Part shown: positions 51,559 to 60,583 of the stretch, piece after piece
Layout: the number at the start of each line of letters is the position of its first letter
Numbering within the stretch: the stretch's first letter is position 1
Assembly (NCBI GenBank): GCA_052161885.1
Contig: CP197396.1
Location: 2,604,001 to 2,668,000, forward strand
DNA length: 64,000 nt
Reading direction: 5' to 3'
Source: QKTW01 sp052161885
GTDB lineage: Bacteria > Bacteroidota > Bacteroidia > Chitinophagales > Chitinophagaceae
Notes under the pieces: model-generated
Database searches by the model: none
The model's input: only the letters and a program-made list of their open reading frames with translations
Told to the model about the DNA's origin: nothing
Program-made: the position numbers and the translations under genes

Positions 51559-52808
51559 GATTTTCTGTAGAAATTAATAAAGCTGCGCACGGACAGCAGG
51601 CAATACACAATACTGCTGATCATAAAGCCAACGCCTAATGTTTCATAATCTACTCCTCCCGCCTGACGCTGTCTTACAAACAATATGCCTGCATATACCG
51701 CCAGTGAAGCCAGTATCTGCAGGAACATCTGCATTGTGCGTCCGTGTGCTTCCAGCGGCTTATGTACCAACAGGGCAAACTGCCACAGGCTGCCCGCCGT
51801 TACAAGGCTCAGCAATAATGTGAGAGAAACCCCTTCATGCAAAAAACGTGCAAACAATCCTGTAGTATAACCAAGCACTACAACCAGTAGTACACCGAGG
51901 AACAGCCACATGAAGTGCTTCATCCCGTTAAGCAATATCTGTTTTGCTTCACCCTTTACACCGTTATTATGCGACGACATAAAACGCGGATGAATGAACG
52001 CTGTGATCGGAAAATAAATGAGCGAAAAAGAACGGATCACAATATCATAAAGACTGGTATAAGCACCTACTTTACTCATGCCTGCATGCGCCGATAAAAT
52101 ACTTCGGTCAATAACCGGGAACAGGTTCATTACCGTGAGCCACAATGTGACCGGGAAGGCAAACCGGAATACAGAAAGCATGAACGGGAATTTGTCTTTG
52201 AAAAACCGGAAATCAACTTTTATGCCTGCGGGCGTCACGCTCCTGGAAGCATACATTATCGCCGAAAGATATACCACGATTACAGCGATCACTACCGTCC
52301 AGGGTTTTAAAGGAAACACTGCAGCGAAAAGCAGCATTACAGCCAATAATACAGCCGAGCGGAATATCTCTGTTTTCCGGTATTCTTTTGCCTGGAACTT
52401 TGCCTGAAAATAATTAAGCAACAGAAAATGTATACTGATCACAATCGTAAGCAGTAACAGCAGCACGGCACGCAGGATATCATGCACTATTACAAAATAA
52501 ATAGCAGATGCAATTACAGCTAAGGTTACAGACACGCCTATGCCGTAGTAAAGCATAATATTCTGCTCCTGTCCGTCTGAATTTTTATTGGCACGGCGCA
52601 GCTGTCCCTGGTTAATCCAGCCGGCAAAAAAATTGTTGAATAAGGTCGCATAAGAGAAAACGTAAGAATAATAACCGTATGACTCTGTCTTGAAAACCTT
52701 CAGTACTATGAATATAAACAACAGATTCGCCAGGCCCGGAAAGACCTTCGCGAGATAATAGTTGATCAGCTCTGAGTTAAAAAACCGTTTTACGGATACC
52801 AGTATCAT
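51555..52808 (-). CDS. wzx: Polysaccharide flippase (Wzx-like)
   Basis: A 417-residue protein with about 12 predicted membrane helices of the MOP/polysaccharide exporter superfamily. It opens with KVFPGLANLLFIFIVLKVFK and carries the typical GYYSYVFSYATLFNNFFAGW near residue 45. It should flip the lipid-linked repeat unit to the periplasmic face. Start at 52808, 24 bp after the beta-helix gene. Confidence 0.88.
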   Translation of the reverse strand: MILVSVKRFFNSELINYYLAKVFPGLANLLFIFIVLKVFKTESYGYYSYVFSYATLFNNFFAGWINQGQLRRANKNSDGQEQNIMLYYGIGVSVTLAVIASAIYFVIVHDILRAVLLLLLTIVISIHFLLLNYFQAKFQAKEYRKTEIFRSAVLLAVMLLFAAVFPLKPWTVVIAVIVVYLSAIMYASRSVTPAGIKVDFRFFKDKFPFMLSVFRFAFPVTLWLTVMNLFPVIDRSILSAHAGMSKVGAYTSLYDIVIRSFSLIYFPITAFIHPRFMSSHNNGVKGEAKQILLNGMKHFMWLFLGVLLVVVLGYTTGLFARFLHEGVSLTLLLSLVTAGSLWQFALLVHKPLEAHGRTMQMFLQILASLAVYAGILFVRQRQAGGVDYETLGVGFMISSIVYCLLSVRSFINFYRKS

Positions 52809-52832
52809 CTGTGATATTTTAGTTGTTCTGCT

Positions 52833-54002
52833 TCAGTTATGCCCTACAAGAATATTGCTGTTTTCCACTTTTATTTTACGCTGCGTACGATCTACATCTG
52901 TATGTATTGCGTTTCCCGACGGACTGTATTCAATATGGTTGCGCTCTACATTGCAGCCTTCTGTATTGAATTTTGTACTGCCGTATTCAAAATCACGAAT
53001 ATCCAGCCCTACAGCATTTGCCGCTGCACTTTTGTTGAATGTGACTTTATTATTGTCAATCTGTGTATTTACAGCTCCTTTTACCTGTATGCCGTAACGA
53101 AGTGCATTCATAATCTGGTTAGAAGACACAACAACAGAATCGCAACTGGTGAGTAGTATACCAGTGCTTGCATTGCCATAGCCACAGGAGTCGATAACAT
53201 TGTTAAATACAAGTATGTTGTGGCCTGCTTTCTCTGTATATGTGCCGGGAACAACAGCGATACCGGTACCACAGCTTACAATGCGGTTATTAGTCAGGTT
53301 GATATAGGATGTGTTCCGCTTACAGGCTATACCGGCCTGTGGAAAATTCCGGATTACATTATCCGAAACAAGGGAATTATAAGTTTTCGCAGTGTCTGGC
53401 TGTCCGAATGTACGGTTGATGTAAAAGCCGCAATCCGTACCGCCTTCAATTATATTGCCGGTGCAGAGTGCATTGCTGAAATTACTGAGCATAATGCCAC
53501 TATCCGGCGGTTCCTTGATATAACAGTTTTTGATCGTGCAGTGGTCACCGCAGAAAGTAACGGCATCTCCCACTTTAAAGCTTGTATTATTTTGCCCGTT
53601 ACCTTCAATTGTGAGCCCGTCAAGCGTTGCATAGCTATGATATGTAATAATGCTTCCGCTTACGGTTATATTGTCAATCAGGTAATATTCTTTCGTTGCA
53701 TCAATACAGATATTATCCCTGAACTTCAGTATACCGCCATCGCCTTTCAGCGTCACATGTGCCTTTACGGTGATGTGCGTAATGATATACGGCGCCTGCG
53801 ACACGGGCACCAGCACTACACCTCCGCCACTCTGCCAGCAGGTATCTATGGCATCCTGAATGGCTTTGCTGTCATCAGTAACTCCGTCACCCACAGCTCC
53901 GTACTGACGGATATTTAATCGCACTGCAGCAGACGCCTGCTGCAAGCAGATAGTACAAAGCAGCACCAGCACTATCCCTGCAAAAATTTTCCTGGAATTC
54001 AT
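52833..54002 (-). CDS. Secreted right-handed beta-helix protein in the capsule operon
   Basis: A 389-residue exported protein with a signal peptide (residues 1-25, ASAAVRL). The first domain opens IRQYGAVGDGVTDDSKAIQD, the pectate-lyase/tailspike-like beta-helix entry, and continues with parallel beta-helix turns rich in Asn and Val (SLVSDNVIRNFPQAGIACKR, NNRIVSCGTGIAV). No GH28 catalytic triad is evident. It may be a polysaccharide lyase or epimerase acting on the new polymer, or a binding protein. It sits between Wzc and Wzx with 23-24 bp spacing. Confidence 0.8.
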   Translation of the reverse strand: MNSRKIFAGIVLVLLCTICLQQASAAVRLNIRQYGAVGDGVTDDSKAIQDAIDTCWQSGGGVVLVPVSQAPYIITHITVKAHVTLKGDGGILKFRDNICIDATKEYYLIDNITVSGSIITYHSYATLDGLTIEGNGQNNTSFKVGDAVTFCGDHCTIKNCYIKEPPDSGIMLSNFSNALCTGNIIEGGTDCGFYINRTFGQPDTAKTYNSLVSDNVIRNFPQAGIACKRNTSYINLTNNRIVSCGTGIAVVPGTYTEKAGHNILVFNNVIDSCGYGNASTGILLTSCDSVVVSSNQIMNALRYGIQVKGAVNTQIDNNKVTFNKSAAANAVGLDIRDFEYGSTKFNTEGCNVERNHIEYSPSGNAIHTDVDRTQRKIKVENSNILVGHN

Positions 54003-54025
54003 GATCGTTTTTTTTCTGACTGAAA

Positions 54026-56434
54026 TTATCTGGCTTGTGAAGCCGGGCGCTTTTTCTTTTTTGAACCCGGTCCTTCTTCGAAATAGGATTCATCGCCATA
54101 ATAATTGTATCCGTAGCCATAACCGTAACCGTAATAATTTCCGTAACCTTTTCCTCTGTGCATGTCAATATCATTTACTACAAGGCCCGCCCTCGAAAGT
54201 TTACCGCCCCGGTGTAACTCTTCCACGACTTTTACCTGCTCTTTAAAAGTCACACTCTGCCGCAGCAGATAAAGAGTTACATCTGCAAATCCTTTGAGCA
54301 GCCAGGCATCTGTTACAAGGCCCACCGGCGCAGAATCGATAATGATATAATCAAAATTTTCGCGCAGCTGCTGAAACAATTCATGCACGCGCTGTTCTGT
54401 AATAAGTTCGGCCGGGTTCGGAGGTATAGGCCCGGAAGTGATCACATAGAGATTTTCCTGCACACCGGACGGCACTATTATCTCCTCAAACTCTGAAACG
54501 CCGATGGCATATGTCGAAAACCCTACAGTACGTTCCAGAGAAAGGCTCTTGGCAATCTTTGGCTTGCGGAGATCCAGCTCCATCAATACCACTTTCTTGC
54601 CCAGCAATGCAAATGTGCTTGCCAGGTTCATAGACACAAACGATTTACCCTCGCCACTCATGCTGGATGTCACAAGTATCGTCTTATGATCTTTACTTCC
54701 CAGCATAAACTGAATATTGGTACGCAGCGCCCGGAATTGCTCTGAAATATGAGAGCGTTTATTCCTGTTTACCACTACCGCAGTCTGTTCTTCGTTATGC
54801 CCTACCTCGCCAAGAATAGGGATCGTTGTAAGCCGCGTAATATCCTCTTTGCTCCGCACTCTTACATTCAGCAGATTGCGAACATAGAGAAACCCGGCAG
54901 GCAGCATACAGCCCAGCAGCAATGCCGAAAGCAGGATCAGCGGCTTCTTTGGTTTAAACGGTAACGACTCAGTTTTTGCCGGATCTATTATCCGGATGTT
55001 GGACATAGTGGATGATTTCGTCAGCGCAGTTTCTTCACGCTTTGTGAGCAGAAAAACATACAGTTCCTGCTTGATGCTCTGCTGGCGCGAATACTCCAGG
55101 AAAACACGCTCTTTTGCGGGTACCTGCGCTATCTGGTTATCAATTCCGCCGGATCTTTTCCTGTATTCCTGTACGGTAACTTCCAGCTCTCTTTTAACGG
55201 AAGCCATACTATTCGTCATCTCTGTACGCAGGTTGCTTATCTGCTTATCAAGGTTCTGCACCATAGGAGAAGCCTCTGTGTTGGTAAGCAGCAAACGTTC
55301 CCGTTGCATCTGCAGGCCATTATATGCTTCAATAATACCGGACAGCATGTCATTCTGCACTATAAGCGAAGAAGGGATTATGTTCCGGTCATTGGCATTG
55401 TTATGAAGGTAATTACTGAGCGAAGTAATAATACTTAGCTGCACTTCTGCCTGGGTAAGCATTTTAATATAATCGCCGGTACTGCTGATCAGCTGCTTTG
55501 ATTGTTCGGAAATATCAGCCAGCTTGTTTACTGTTTTAAAATCCTGTATCTGCTTTTCAATACCCGTCAGTTCAGTACCTACATACTGTAACCGTTCATC
55601 AATGAATTTAATACTGCTGTCAGCAATCCTGTTCTTGTCGGCTACGTTATCCTGCACATACAATGAAACAAGCCTGTTAAGTATAGCTTCGCCTTTTTCA
55701 GGAAGCTCATCCTGCAGGGTCAAATCTATTGTGCTTACCTGTTTATTGGTTGTTACCGCAGTGAATTTGTTCATATAATCCGAAACAGCCTCATCTATAC
55801 TCTGCACGGTAACGAGATATTCTCCCGAAGCTGCGGCACCCGGACCAACCGGCATAAACAACATTACACCGATAGGGAGGCTTATTGTTTTACCAGGTTC
55901 AAGTTTCCATTTTTTATCAAATGCAGACAATGTATATCTGCCATTGTCTGATTCTATTTTAAGATTAAAAGCCTTATTACCTACGGAATCTTTATAAAGC
56001 GAAAGAAACTGAACTTTAAAAGGCACATCGTAAAACAGCTCATTGGATTTGATCCTTCCGATAGAATAATAAGAGACATTGAGCTGCATATCTGTAACCG
56101 TATGCTCCATCAGAGAACGGCTTTTCAGTATCTCTACTTCATTGTCCACGTTGCTTTTACCGGCCAGCAAACCAAGATCCTGAAGCAGATTGCCTTGCTG
56201 CCCCATGCTGCCGGCTTTATCATCGTCTTTAATCAACACCGTTGCATTCACTTTATAAACCGGTGTTGTGTACCTCAGGTATATAAACACAATCAGCACA
56301 CATACGGCAACGCTGGCAAGAAATAATATCCAGTTGCGCCGCAGCTCCATCAATATGCGGTGAATATTGAAAGCACCTGCTTCATCTTTTGCTGCAGGAA
56401 AAAAATTATTGGTATCCTGTATCTGCACACTCAT
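54026..56434 (-). CDS. wzc: Wzc-like polysaccharide co-polymerase and tyrosine autokinase
   Basis: An 802-residue inner-membrane protein. A Wzz domain (about 20-330) is bounded by a first helix near residues 33-52 and a second near 500-520. Between them are the coiled-coil segments of a chain-length regulator. The cytoplasmic BY-kinase domain has Walker A TSSMSGEGKSF near 585, Walker A' VVLMELDLRKPK and Walker B DYIIIDSAPVG. The C-terminal tail is very Tyr/Gly-rich (GNYYGYGYGYGYNYYG), the expected autophosphorylation cluster. It drives and times export with Wza. Confidence 0.95.
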   Translation of the reverse strand: MSVQIQDTNNFFPAAKDEAGAFNIHRILMELRRNWILFLASVAVCVLIVFIYLRYTTPVYKVNATVLIKDDDKAGSMGQQGNLLQDLGLLAGKSNVDNEVEILKSRSLMEHTVTDMQLNVSYYSIGRIKSNELFYDVPFKVQFLSLYKDSVGNKAFNLKIESDNGRYTLSAFDKKWKLEPGKTISLPIGVMLFMPVGPGAAASGEYLVTVQSIDEAVSDYMNKFTAVTTNKQVSTIDLTLQDELPEKGEAILNRLVSLYVQDNVADKNRIADSSIKFIDERLQYVGTELTGIEKQIQDFKTVNKLADISEQSKQLISSTGDYIKMLTQAEVQLSIITSLSNYLHNNANDRNIIPSSLIVQNDMLSGIIEAYNGLQMQRERLLLTNTEASPMVQNLDKQISNLRTEMTNSMASVKRELEVTVQEYRKRSGGIDNQIAQVPAKERVFLEYSRQQSIKQELYVFLLTKREETALTKSSTMSNIRIIDPAKTESLPFKPKKPLILLSALLLGCMLPAGFLYVRNLLNVRVRSKEDITRLTTIPILGEVGHNEEQTAVVVNRNKRSHISEQFRALRTNIQFMLGSKDHKTILVTSSMSGEGKSFVSMNLASTFALLGKKVVLMELDLRKPKIAKSLSLERTVGFSTYAIGVSEFEEIIVPSGVQENLYVITSGPIPPNPAELITEQRVHELFQQLRENFDYIIIDSAPVGLVTDAWLLKGFADVTLYLLRQSVTFKEQVKVVEELHRGGKLSRAGLVVNDIDMHRGKGYGNYYGYGYGYGYNYYGDESYFEEGPGSKKKKRPASQAR

Positions 56435-56445
56435 AATTCTGCTCT

Positions 56446-57291
56446 TTAAAAATTAATCCTTGTCAGTAAAACAATCAGAACTGTAAAAGCCGAAGCCAGC
56501 AATGTATAGTTCCGGGTCTTTGCCATATCTGTATTGGCAGCTTTGGCTTTGTTAGGCTCTACATACACCATATCGCCCTGCCGGAGATAGAAATACGGCG
56601 AGCTGAAAATGTTGCTGGAATTAATATTGAAGCGAACAAACTTCTTATCCCCGTTTTCATCGCGAATCAGCATGATGTTTTCACGCTTTCCGTAAATGGT
56701 GAGATCGCCAGCCATTCCCAATGCGTCAAGAATGCTTATTTTTTCATTCTGCACCTGGTATGTTGCAGGATGACTTACCTCGCCTAATACTGTAATGCTA
56801 AAATTGGAAATATGTACATTCACAACGGGATCCTTATAATATTTTGCGGCCCGTTCGGTAATCAGATCCCGGGCTTCTGTAGTGGTAAGGCCTGCAACCT
56901 TCACAGAACCCACCAATGGAAGCTGTATGATCCCGTTCTTATCCACCATATACCCGTTTGCCGACTGCTGCGGCTGAACTGGCATATTAGCCTGTAATTG
57001 CTGTATCGCATTGTTGTTATTATTCCCGGAGAGCAGGCTGTTTGCCTGCGGATCCAGCGTTTGCACAGTTACCTGCAGAAGGTCATTAGACTGTATCTTC
57101 GGATCAGCATAAATAGTATGCAATGAAGCTACCGGCATATTGCTTACACTATCCTTGATGTCCTTCAGGTAAGCAATATTTTTATAACTGCTGCAGGAAG
57201 CATCCACCAGCAGCAATACACACAACACTACACATCCCCACAGGTGTCGTTTCCAGGTAAAGTGAAGCTTTCTTTTAGGTTTGATATACAT
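56446..57291 (-). CDS. wza: Wza-like polysaccharide export lipoprotein
   Basis: A 281-residue outer membrane protein. A signal region (residues 15-33) ends in the lipobox VDASC. The polysaccharide-export domain begins near residue 60 (IQSNDLLQVTVQTLD), with DKNGIIQLPLVGSVKVAGL, and an SLBB-type domain follows (SITVLGEVSHPATYQV). A C-terminal hydrophobic segment (LLASAFTVLIVLLTRI) is typical of Bacteroidota members. It should form the outer-membrane export channel paired with Wzc, 11 bp downstream. Confidence 0.92.
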   Translation of the reverse strand: MYIKPKRKLHFTWKRHLWGCVVLCVLLLVDASCSSYKNIAYLKDIKDSVSNMPVASLHTIYADPKIQSNDLLQVTVQTLDPQANSLLSGNNNNNAIQQLQANMPVQPQQSANGYMVDKNGIIQLPLVGSVKVAGLTTTEARDLITERAAKYYKDPVVNVHISNFSITVLGEVSHPATYQVQNEKISILDALGMAGDLTIYGKRENIMLIRDENGDKKFVRFNINSSNIFSSPYFYLRQGDMVYVEPNKAKAANTDMAKTRNYTLLASAFTVLIVLLTRINF

Positions 57292-57309
57292 AAAAAGGAT
57301 TTAAAATAA

Positions 57310-59232
57310 TCAGGCTCTTACATCCAGCTTTTCAAAAACAGAATTATTACTGATAAACTCCGGAACAATATCTTTCATATGCCGTACTGTATCTATTGTA
57401 TAATGCTTTCCTGCAGAGCTTATCAGCGCGTCAATCTTCCTGCTGATCTCTACAAAATCGTACTCGCGTACTTTGGCGATCATAATTTTTTCATGATAAG
57501 TAGGAATAGTATTCTCAGCATTATTCAACAGCTCTTCGTATAGCTTCTCCCCTGGTCTCAAGCCGGTAAAAGTGATCTTTATATCCCGGTCCGGTTCTTT
57601 ACCGGCAAGGTTTATCATCTTGCGGGCGAGATCAGCAATCTTAACCGGCTTGCCCATGTCAAAAACAAATATCTCTCCGCCATCACCCATAGTACCCGCT
57701 TCTATTACCAGCTGACAGGCTTCAGGAATTGTCATAAAATACCGGGTTATATCCGGATGTGTCACAGTGATAGGGCCACCTTTGCTTAACTGCTCCTTAA
57801 AGCGTGGTATTACAGAACCGTTAGATCCAAGTACATTCCCAAAACGGGTAGTGATAAAACGCGTTACTGGCATATCTTTATTCCCTTCATCAGCATCTTT
57901 AAACATATGCCGGAAGTAGCTCTGGGCATATATTTCAGCTATACGCTTGGATGCGCCCATAATATTTGTTGGGTTAACCGCCTTGTCCGTGGAAACCATT
58001 ACAAACTTTTCTACGCCGCTGGCTACAGATATCTCAACGAGATTTTTTGTGCCCAGTATATTGTTTAACACTGCCAGTGAAGGATTATCTTCCATCAGCG
58101 GTACGTGCTTATATGCTGCGGCATGGAAAACTATTTCAGGCCGGTATACTTCGAACAATTGTTCCATACGCACTCTGTCACATATATCTCCCATAAATAC
58201 TTTCACCGGTGTGTCCTTAAATTTTTCCTGCAGCTCCAGGCTCAGGTCGTGCATCGGCGTTTCTGCCTTATCGCATATCACCAGCAACGAAGGATTGTAA
58301 CGGGTCAGCTGACGGACCAGTTCACTTCCTATAGAACCTGCGGCTCCTGTAATAAGTATTTTTTTACCGCCATATTCTTCTTTCACACGTTCATTTTCTA
58401 TCTGAATCACTTCACGTTCAAGCAGGTCTTCTATGCGGATGTCTTTTAGCTGCTCCGGCTTCAGCTGGCCATTGATCCATTGCTGCACAGGCGGCACCTG
58501 CTGTACATGTATGCCATATTTAAGGCAGGTATCAACAAGATAATTCAGCTGATCTTTCTGTACATTTTTGCTGGCAATAATGAGCAATTCCACCCCGCCC
58601 TCAGAAAGCTTGCGGATGCCCTGCTCTGTATCGGCATATATCGGAATGCCTTCAAGTGCTTTATTGGAGAGGTTTTTCTGTTTATCGAGGAAAGCAACAA
58701 CTTCCATGTTGCTTTTGGGATATTCATTGATCACCCTTTTGGCAAGCAGACCGTATTCATCCGTACTGTACACAGCAGCGCGCATCCGGGTACTTTTGGT
58801 TATATCCAGATGTAGCGCGTATGCAGTGAAGATCTGCTTCACAATAAGCCGGTAACCGATCACCAGGCTGTTAATGATAAAGAAATTGATAAGAATAACC
58901 GACGATGGCAGCTCTGCCCGGCCGCTGCGCCAGACAAATACCAGGTTGCCACCCAGGTAAATGACCGACACAAGCAGGTTAATCCCCAGGAAACGGCCGG
59001 TGTCTTCAAGGCTGGTATGACGTACGATGCCTGCATAGCTTTTAAACACACCAAATACGATGCTGTTTATGACAAGCACAACATACATCACCTGCATGAT
59101 ATCATACCGCGCCACCTGCTCCAGGTTAAAATTGAACCGGAGCACGTATGACAACAGCAGCGACGTTGCCACACAGGTAAGATCCAACAGGAATATGATC
59201 CACCTCGGCAAAAACTTCAGACGTAGCAGCAT
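57310..59232 (-). CDS. pglF: PglF-like UDP-GlcNAc 4,6-dehydratase (FlaA1/CapD long form)
   Basis: A 640-residue membrane-bound dehydratase. The N-terminus holds about four membrane helices (residues 1-125), followed by a CoA-binding-like domain. The catalytic SDR domain starts near residue 280 (KKILITGAAGSIGSELVRQL) and has FHAAAYKHVPLMEDNP, VSTDKAVNPTNIMGASKRIAE and ITRYFMTIPEACQL. This class removes water from UDP-GlcNAc, the first step to UDP-bacillosamine. First gene of the operon. The ATG at 59232 matches family N-termini; a longer frame to 59280 is possible. Confidence 0.9.
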   Translation of the reverse strand: MLLRLKFLPRWIIFLLDLTCVATSLLLSYVLRFNFNLEQVARYDIMQVMYVVLVINSIVFGVFKSYAGIVRHTSLEDTGRFLGINLLVSVIYLGGNLVFVWRSGRAELPSSVILINFFIINSLVIGYRLIVKQIFTAYALHLDITKSTRMRAAVYSTDEYGLLAKRVINEYPKSNMEVVAFLDKQKNLSNKALEGIPIYADTEQGIRKLSEGGVELLIIASKNVQKDQLNYLVDTCLKYGIHVQQVPPVQQWINGQLKPEQLKDIRIEDLLEREVIQIENERVKEEYGGKKILITGAAGSIGSELVRQLTRYNPSLLVICDKAETPMHDLSLELQEKFKDTPVKVFMGDICDRVRMEQLFEVYRPEIVFHAAAYKHVPLMEDNPSLAVLNNILGTKNLVEISVASGVEKFVMVSTDKAVNPTNIMGASKRIAEIYAQSYFRHMFKDADEGNKDMPVTRFITTRFGNVLGSNGSVIPRFKEQLSKGGPITVTHPDITRYFMTIPEACQLVIEAGTMGDGGEIFVFDMGKPVKIADLARKMINLAGKEPDRDIKITFTGLRPGEKLYEELLNNAENTIPTYHEKIMIAKVREYDFVEISRKIDALISSAGKHYTIDTVRHMKDIVPEFISNNSVFEKLDVRA

Positions 59233-59371
59233 AACGTTCAGTTTTGAGTACAGCTGATCGAATACAGAACAAGCCTGCATTTCGAAAAAACTAATACGTA
59301 AACAATATGTGTGGTGATTATCTCTTTCTCAAATAATCGATGGGACAACAGCTCTCCAACTGTTGGTGATT

Positions 59372-59379
59372 CAAATATA
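59372..59379 (-). promoter_or_regulatory. Candidate -7 box of the capsule operon
   Basis: On the minus strand TATATTTG matches TAnnTTTG. It implies a leader of about 130 nt before the pglF-like start, long enough for regulation; no -33 match at the right distance was seen. Confidence 0.45.
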
Positions 59380-59571
59380 GGAATTGAAAGATAATAATGT
59401 AGATATTATCAAAAAAAATCTGAAAAGATTTTCTAACTCAAGAATTTACAATGTCTTTGGTATAAAACTAAAATAGCATATAGGCTGCAACTTTCACAAA
59501 AACGGCAGTATGGTCACCTTTTAAAACATGAAAACACGTTCAAAAAACTGAAAAAATTCACTTAAAAATCA

Positions 59572-59623
59572 AAAACATCAGATGTTTAAAAGCATCAGAA
59601 TTCTCTTTATCATCTGATGTTTT
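59572..59623. repeat. Long inverted repeat upstream of the capsule operon
   Basis: AAAACATCAGATG and its exact complement CATCTGATGTTTT (13 bp) flank a 26-base loop that contains a third CATCAGA word. It could be an operator pair or a terminator facing either way. Confidence 0.6.
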
Positions 59624-59683
59624 CACAATAATCATACTGCAAATGAAGCATGTGTGTTAACTTTACATTACCACTCAGCGCTT

Positions 59684-60031
59684 ATGATCATCAAAACAAA
59701 ACGGATTTATGCATCATATGCCCCTGCAGACGGTTTCCGTGTATTAACAGACCGCCTGTGGCCTCGTGGTATGAAAAAAGAAGAGGCACATTTTGACAAA
59801 TGGGCAAAAGAAATCGCACCGTCCGCTGAATTACGGAAATGGCTTGATCATGATCCCGGAAAATGGGAGGAATTTAAAAAGAAGTATTATGCCGAGCTGA
59901 AAGATTCGGACGCCTTCAAAGATTTTATTTCCCTGCTGCAGGAGCACAAAACCATGACCCTCCTGTTCGGGGCAAAAGAAGAGAAATATAACCAGGCAGT
60001 GGCGCTAAAAGAATTTCTGGAAAAACTGTAA
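59684..60031 (+). CDS. DUF488 family protein
   Basis: A 115-residue protein matching the short DUF488 family: RVLTDRLWPRGMKKEEAHFD, then LRKWLDHDPGKWEEFKKKYY, then MTLLFGAKEEKYNQAVALKE. The fold has been linked to small-molecule or redox roles, but no activity is established. Start at the ATG of MIIKTKRIYASYAP; an in-frame start ten codons earlier lacks homology. Confidence 0.85.
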   Translation: MIIKTKRIYASYAPADGFRVLTDRLWPRGMKKEEAHFDKWAKEIAPSAELRKWLDHDPGKWEEFKKKYYAELKDSDAFKDFISLLQEHKTMTLLFGAKEEKYNQAVALKEFLEKL

Positions 60032-60180
60032 AATGGACTTTACCTAAAATATCCGGGAAATCTATCTTTCAGCAACTGAATCTATGTGGTATTGGAGTCG
60101 TATATCTTATCCATTGAAAATATAATAACGAACAGCAATAAAAATTGTGAAGATTTGGAATTCCAACGATATAAAATAAA

Positions 60181-60206
60181 AAAGCCCCGCAAATTTGCGG
60201 GGCTTT
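60181..60206 (-). terminator. Terminator of the tRNA-Val operon
   Basis: AAAGCCCCGC pairs perfectly with GCGGGGCTTT around AAATTT; on the minus strand it is followed by TTTTATTTTAT. It starts about 7 bp after the downstream tRNA. Confidence 0.9.
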
Positions 60207-60212
60207 AAACTT

Positions 60213-60290
60213 TGGTGGAAGCACACGGATTCGAACCGCGGACCCTCTGCTTGTAAGGCAGATGCTCTGAACCAGCTGAGCTATGCTTCC
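60213..60290 (-). tRNA. tRNA-Val (UAC), copy with encoded CCA
   Basis: On the minus strand the acceptor GGAAGCA pairs with TGCTTCC, and the anticodon loop CTTACAA between TCTGC and GCAGA gives anticodon UAC. The T-arm contains GGTTCGAATCC. This copy ends in a genomic CCA at 60213-60215. Its 75-base body is identical to the second copy 33 bp away. Confidence 0.96.
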
Positions 60291-60323
60291 TTGTAAGAAC
60301 TAATTTTCAGTATAAAAACTATG

Positions 60324-60398
60324 TGGAAGCACACGGATTCGAACCGCGGACCCTCTGCTTGTAAGGCAGATGCTCTGAACCAGCTGAGCTATGCTTCC
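60324..60398 (-). tRNA. tRNA-Val (UAC), copy without encoded CCA
   Basis: Same 75-base body as the neighbouring copy, but the three bases after the discriminator read CAT instead of CCA, so the 3' end must be added by the CCA enzyme. It is first in the two-tRNA transcript. Confidence 0.95.
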
Positions 60399-60449
60399 TT
60401 TTTAAAGAACTTTTACCCTTTTCCGTACTGCTGTACCGTTTTGGGATTG

Positions 60450-60480
60450 CAAAGATACGTATGGTTTTTATTTCTCCAAA
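60450..60480 (-). promoter_or_regulatory. Promoter of the tRNA-Val operon
   Basis: On the minus strand TTTG (60477-60480), a 19-bp spacer, and TATCTTTG (60450-60457) fit the full Bacteroidetes -33/-7 promoter. It lies about 50 bp before the first tRNA. Confidence 0.75.
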
Positions 60481-60583
60481 TCTTTTGACAAAAACTGCAC
60501 AAACTTTTTAATAATTAATACAAAACGATATTCGCCAGTCGGTTGCAGCTTTATTATTTTCGCACAAAAATAGTCAAGAATAT

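Larger units (their letters stand above)
59281..59683. other. Regulatory region upstream of the capsule operon
   Basis: AT-rich, gene-free DNA. It holds a minus-strand -7 box at 59372-59379, the hairpin at 59572-59623 and, in the putative leader, a CAACAG...CTGTTG stem near 59350. No reading frame looks real before the DUF488 start at 59684. Confidence 0.55.

Noticed and set aside
53220..53918. 232-codon plus-strand frame opposite the beta-helix gene
   Set aside because: Antisense shadow; the minus strand has a signal peptide and beta-helix motifs.
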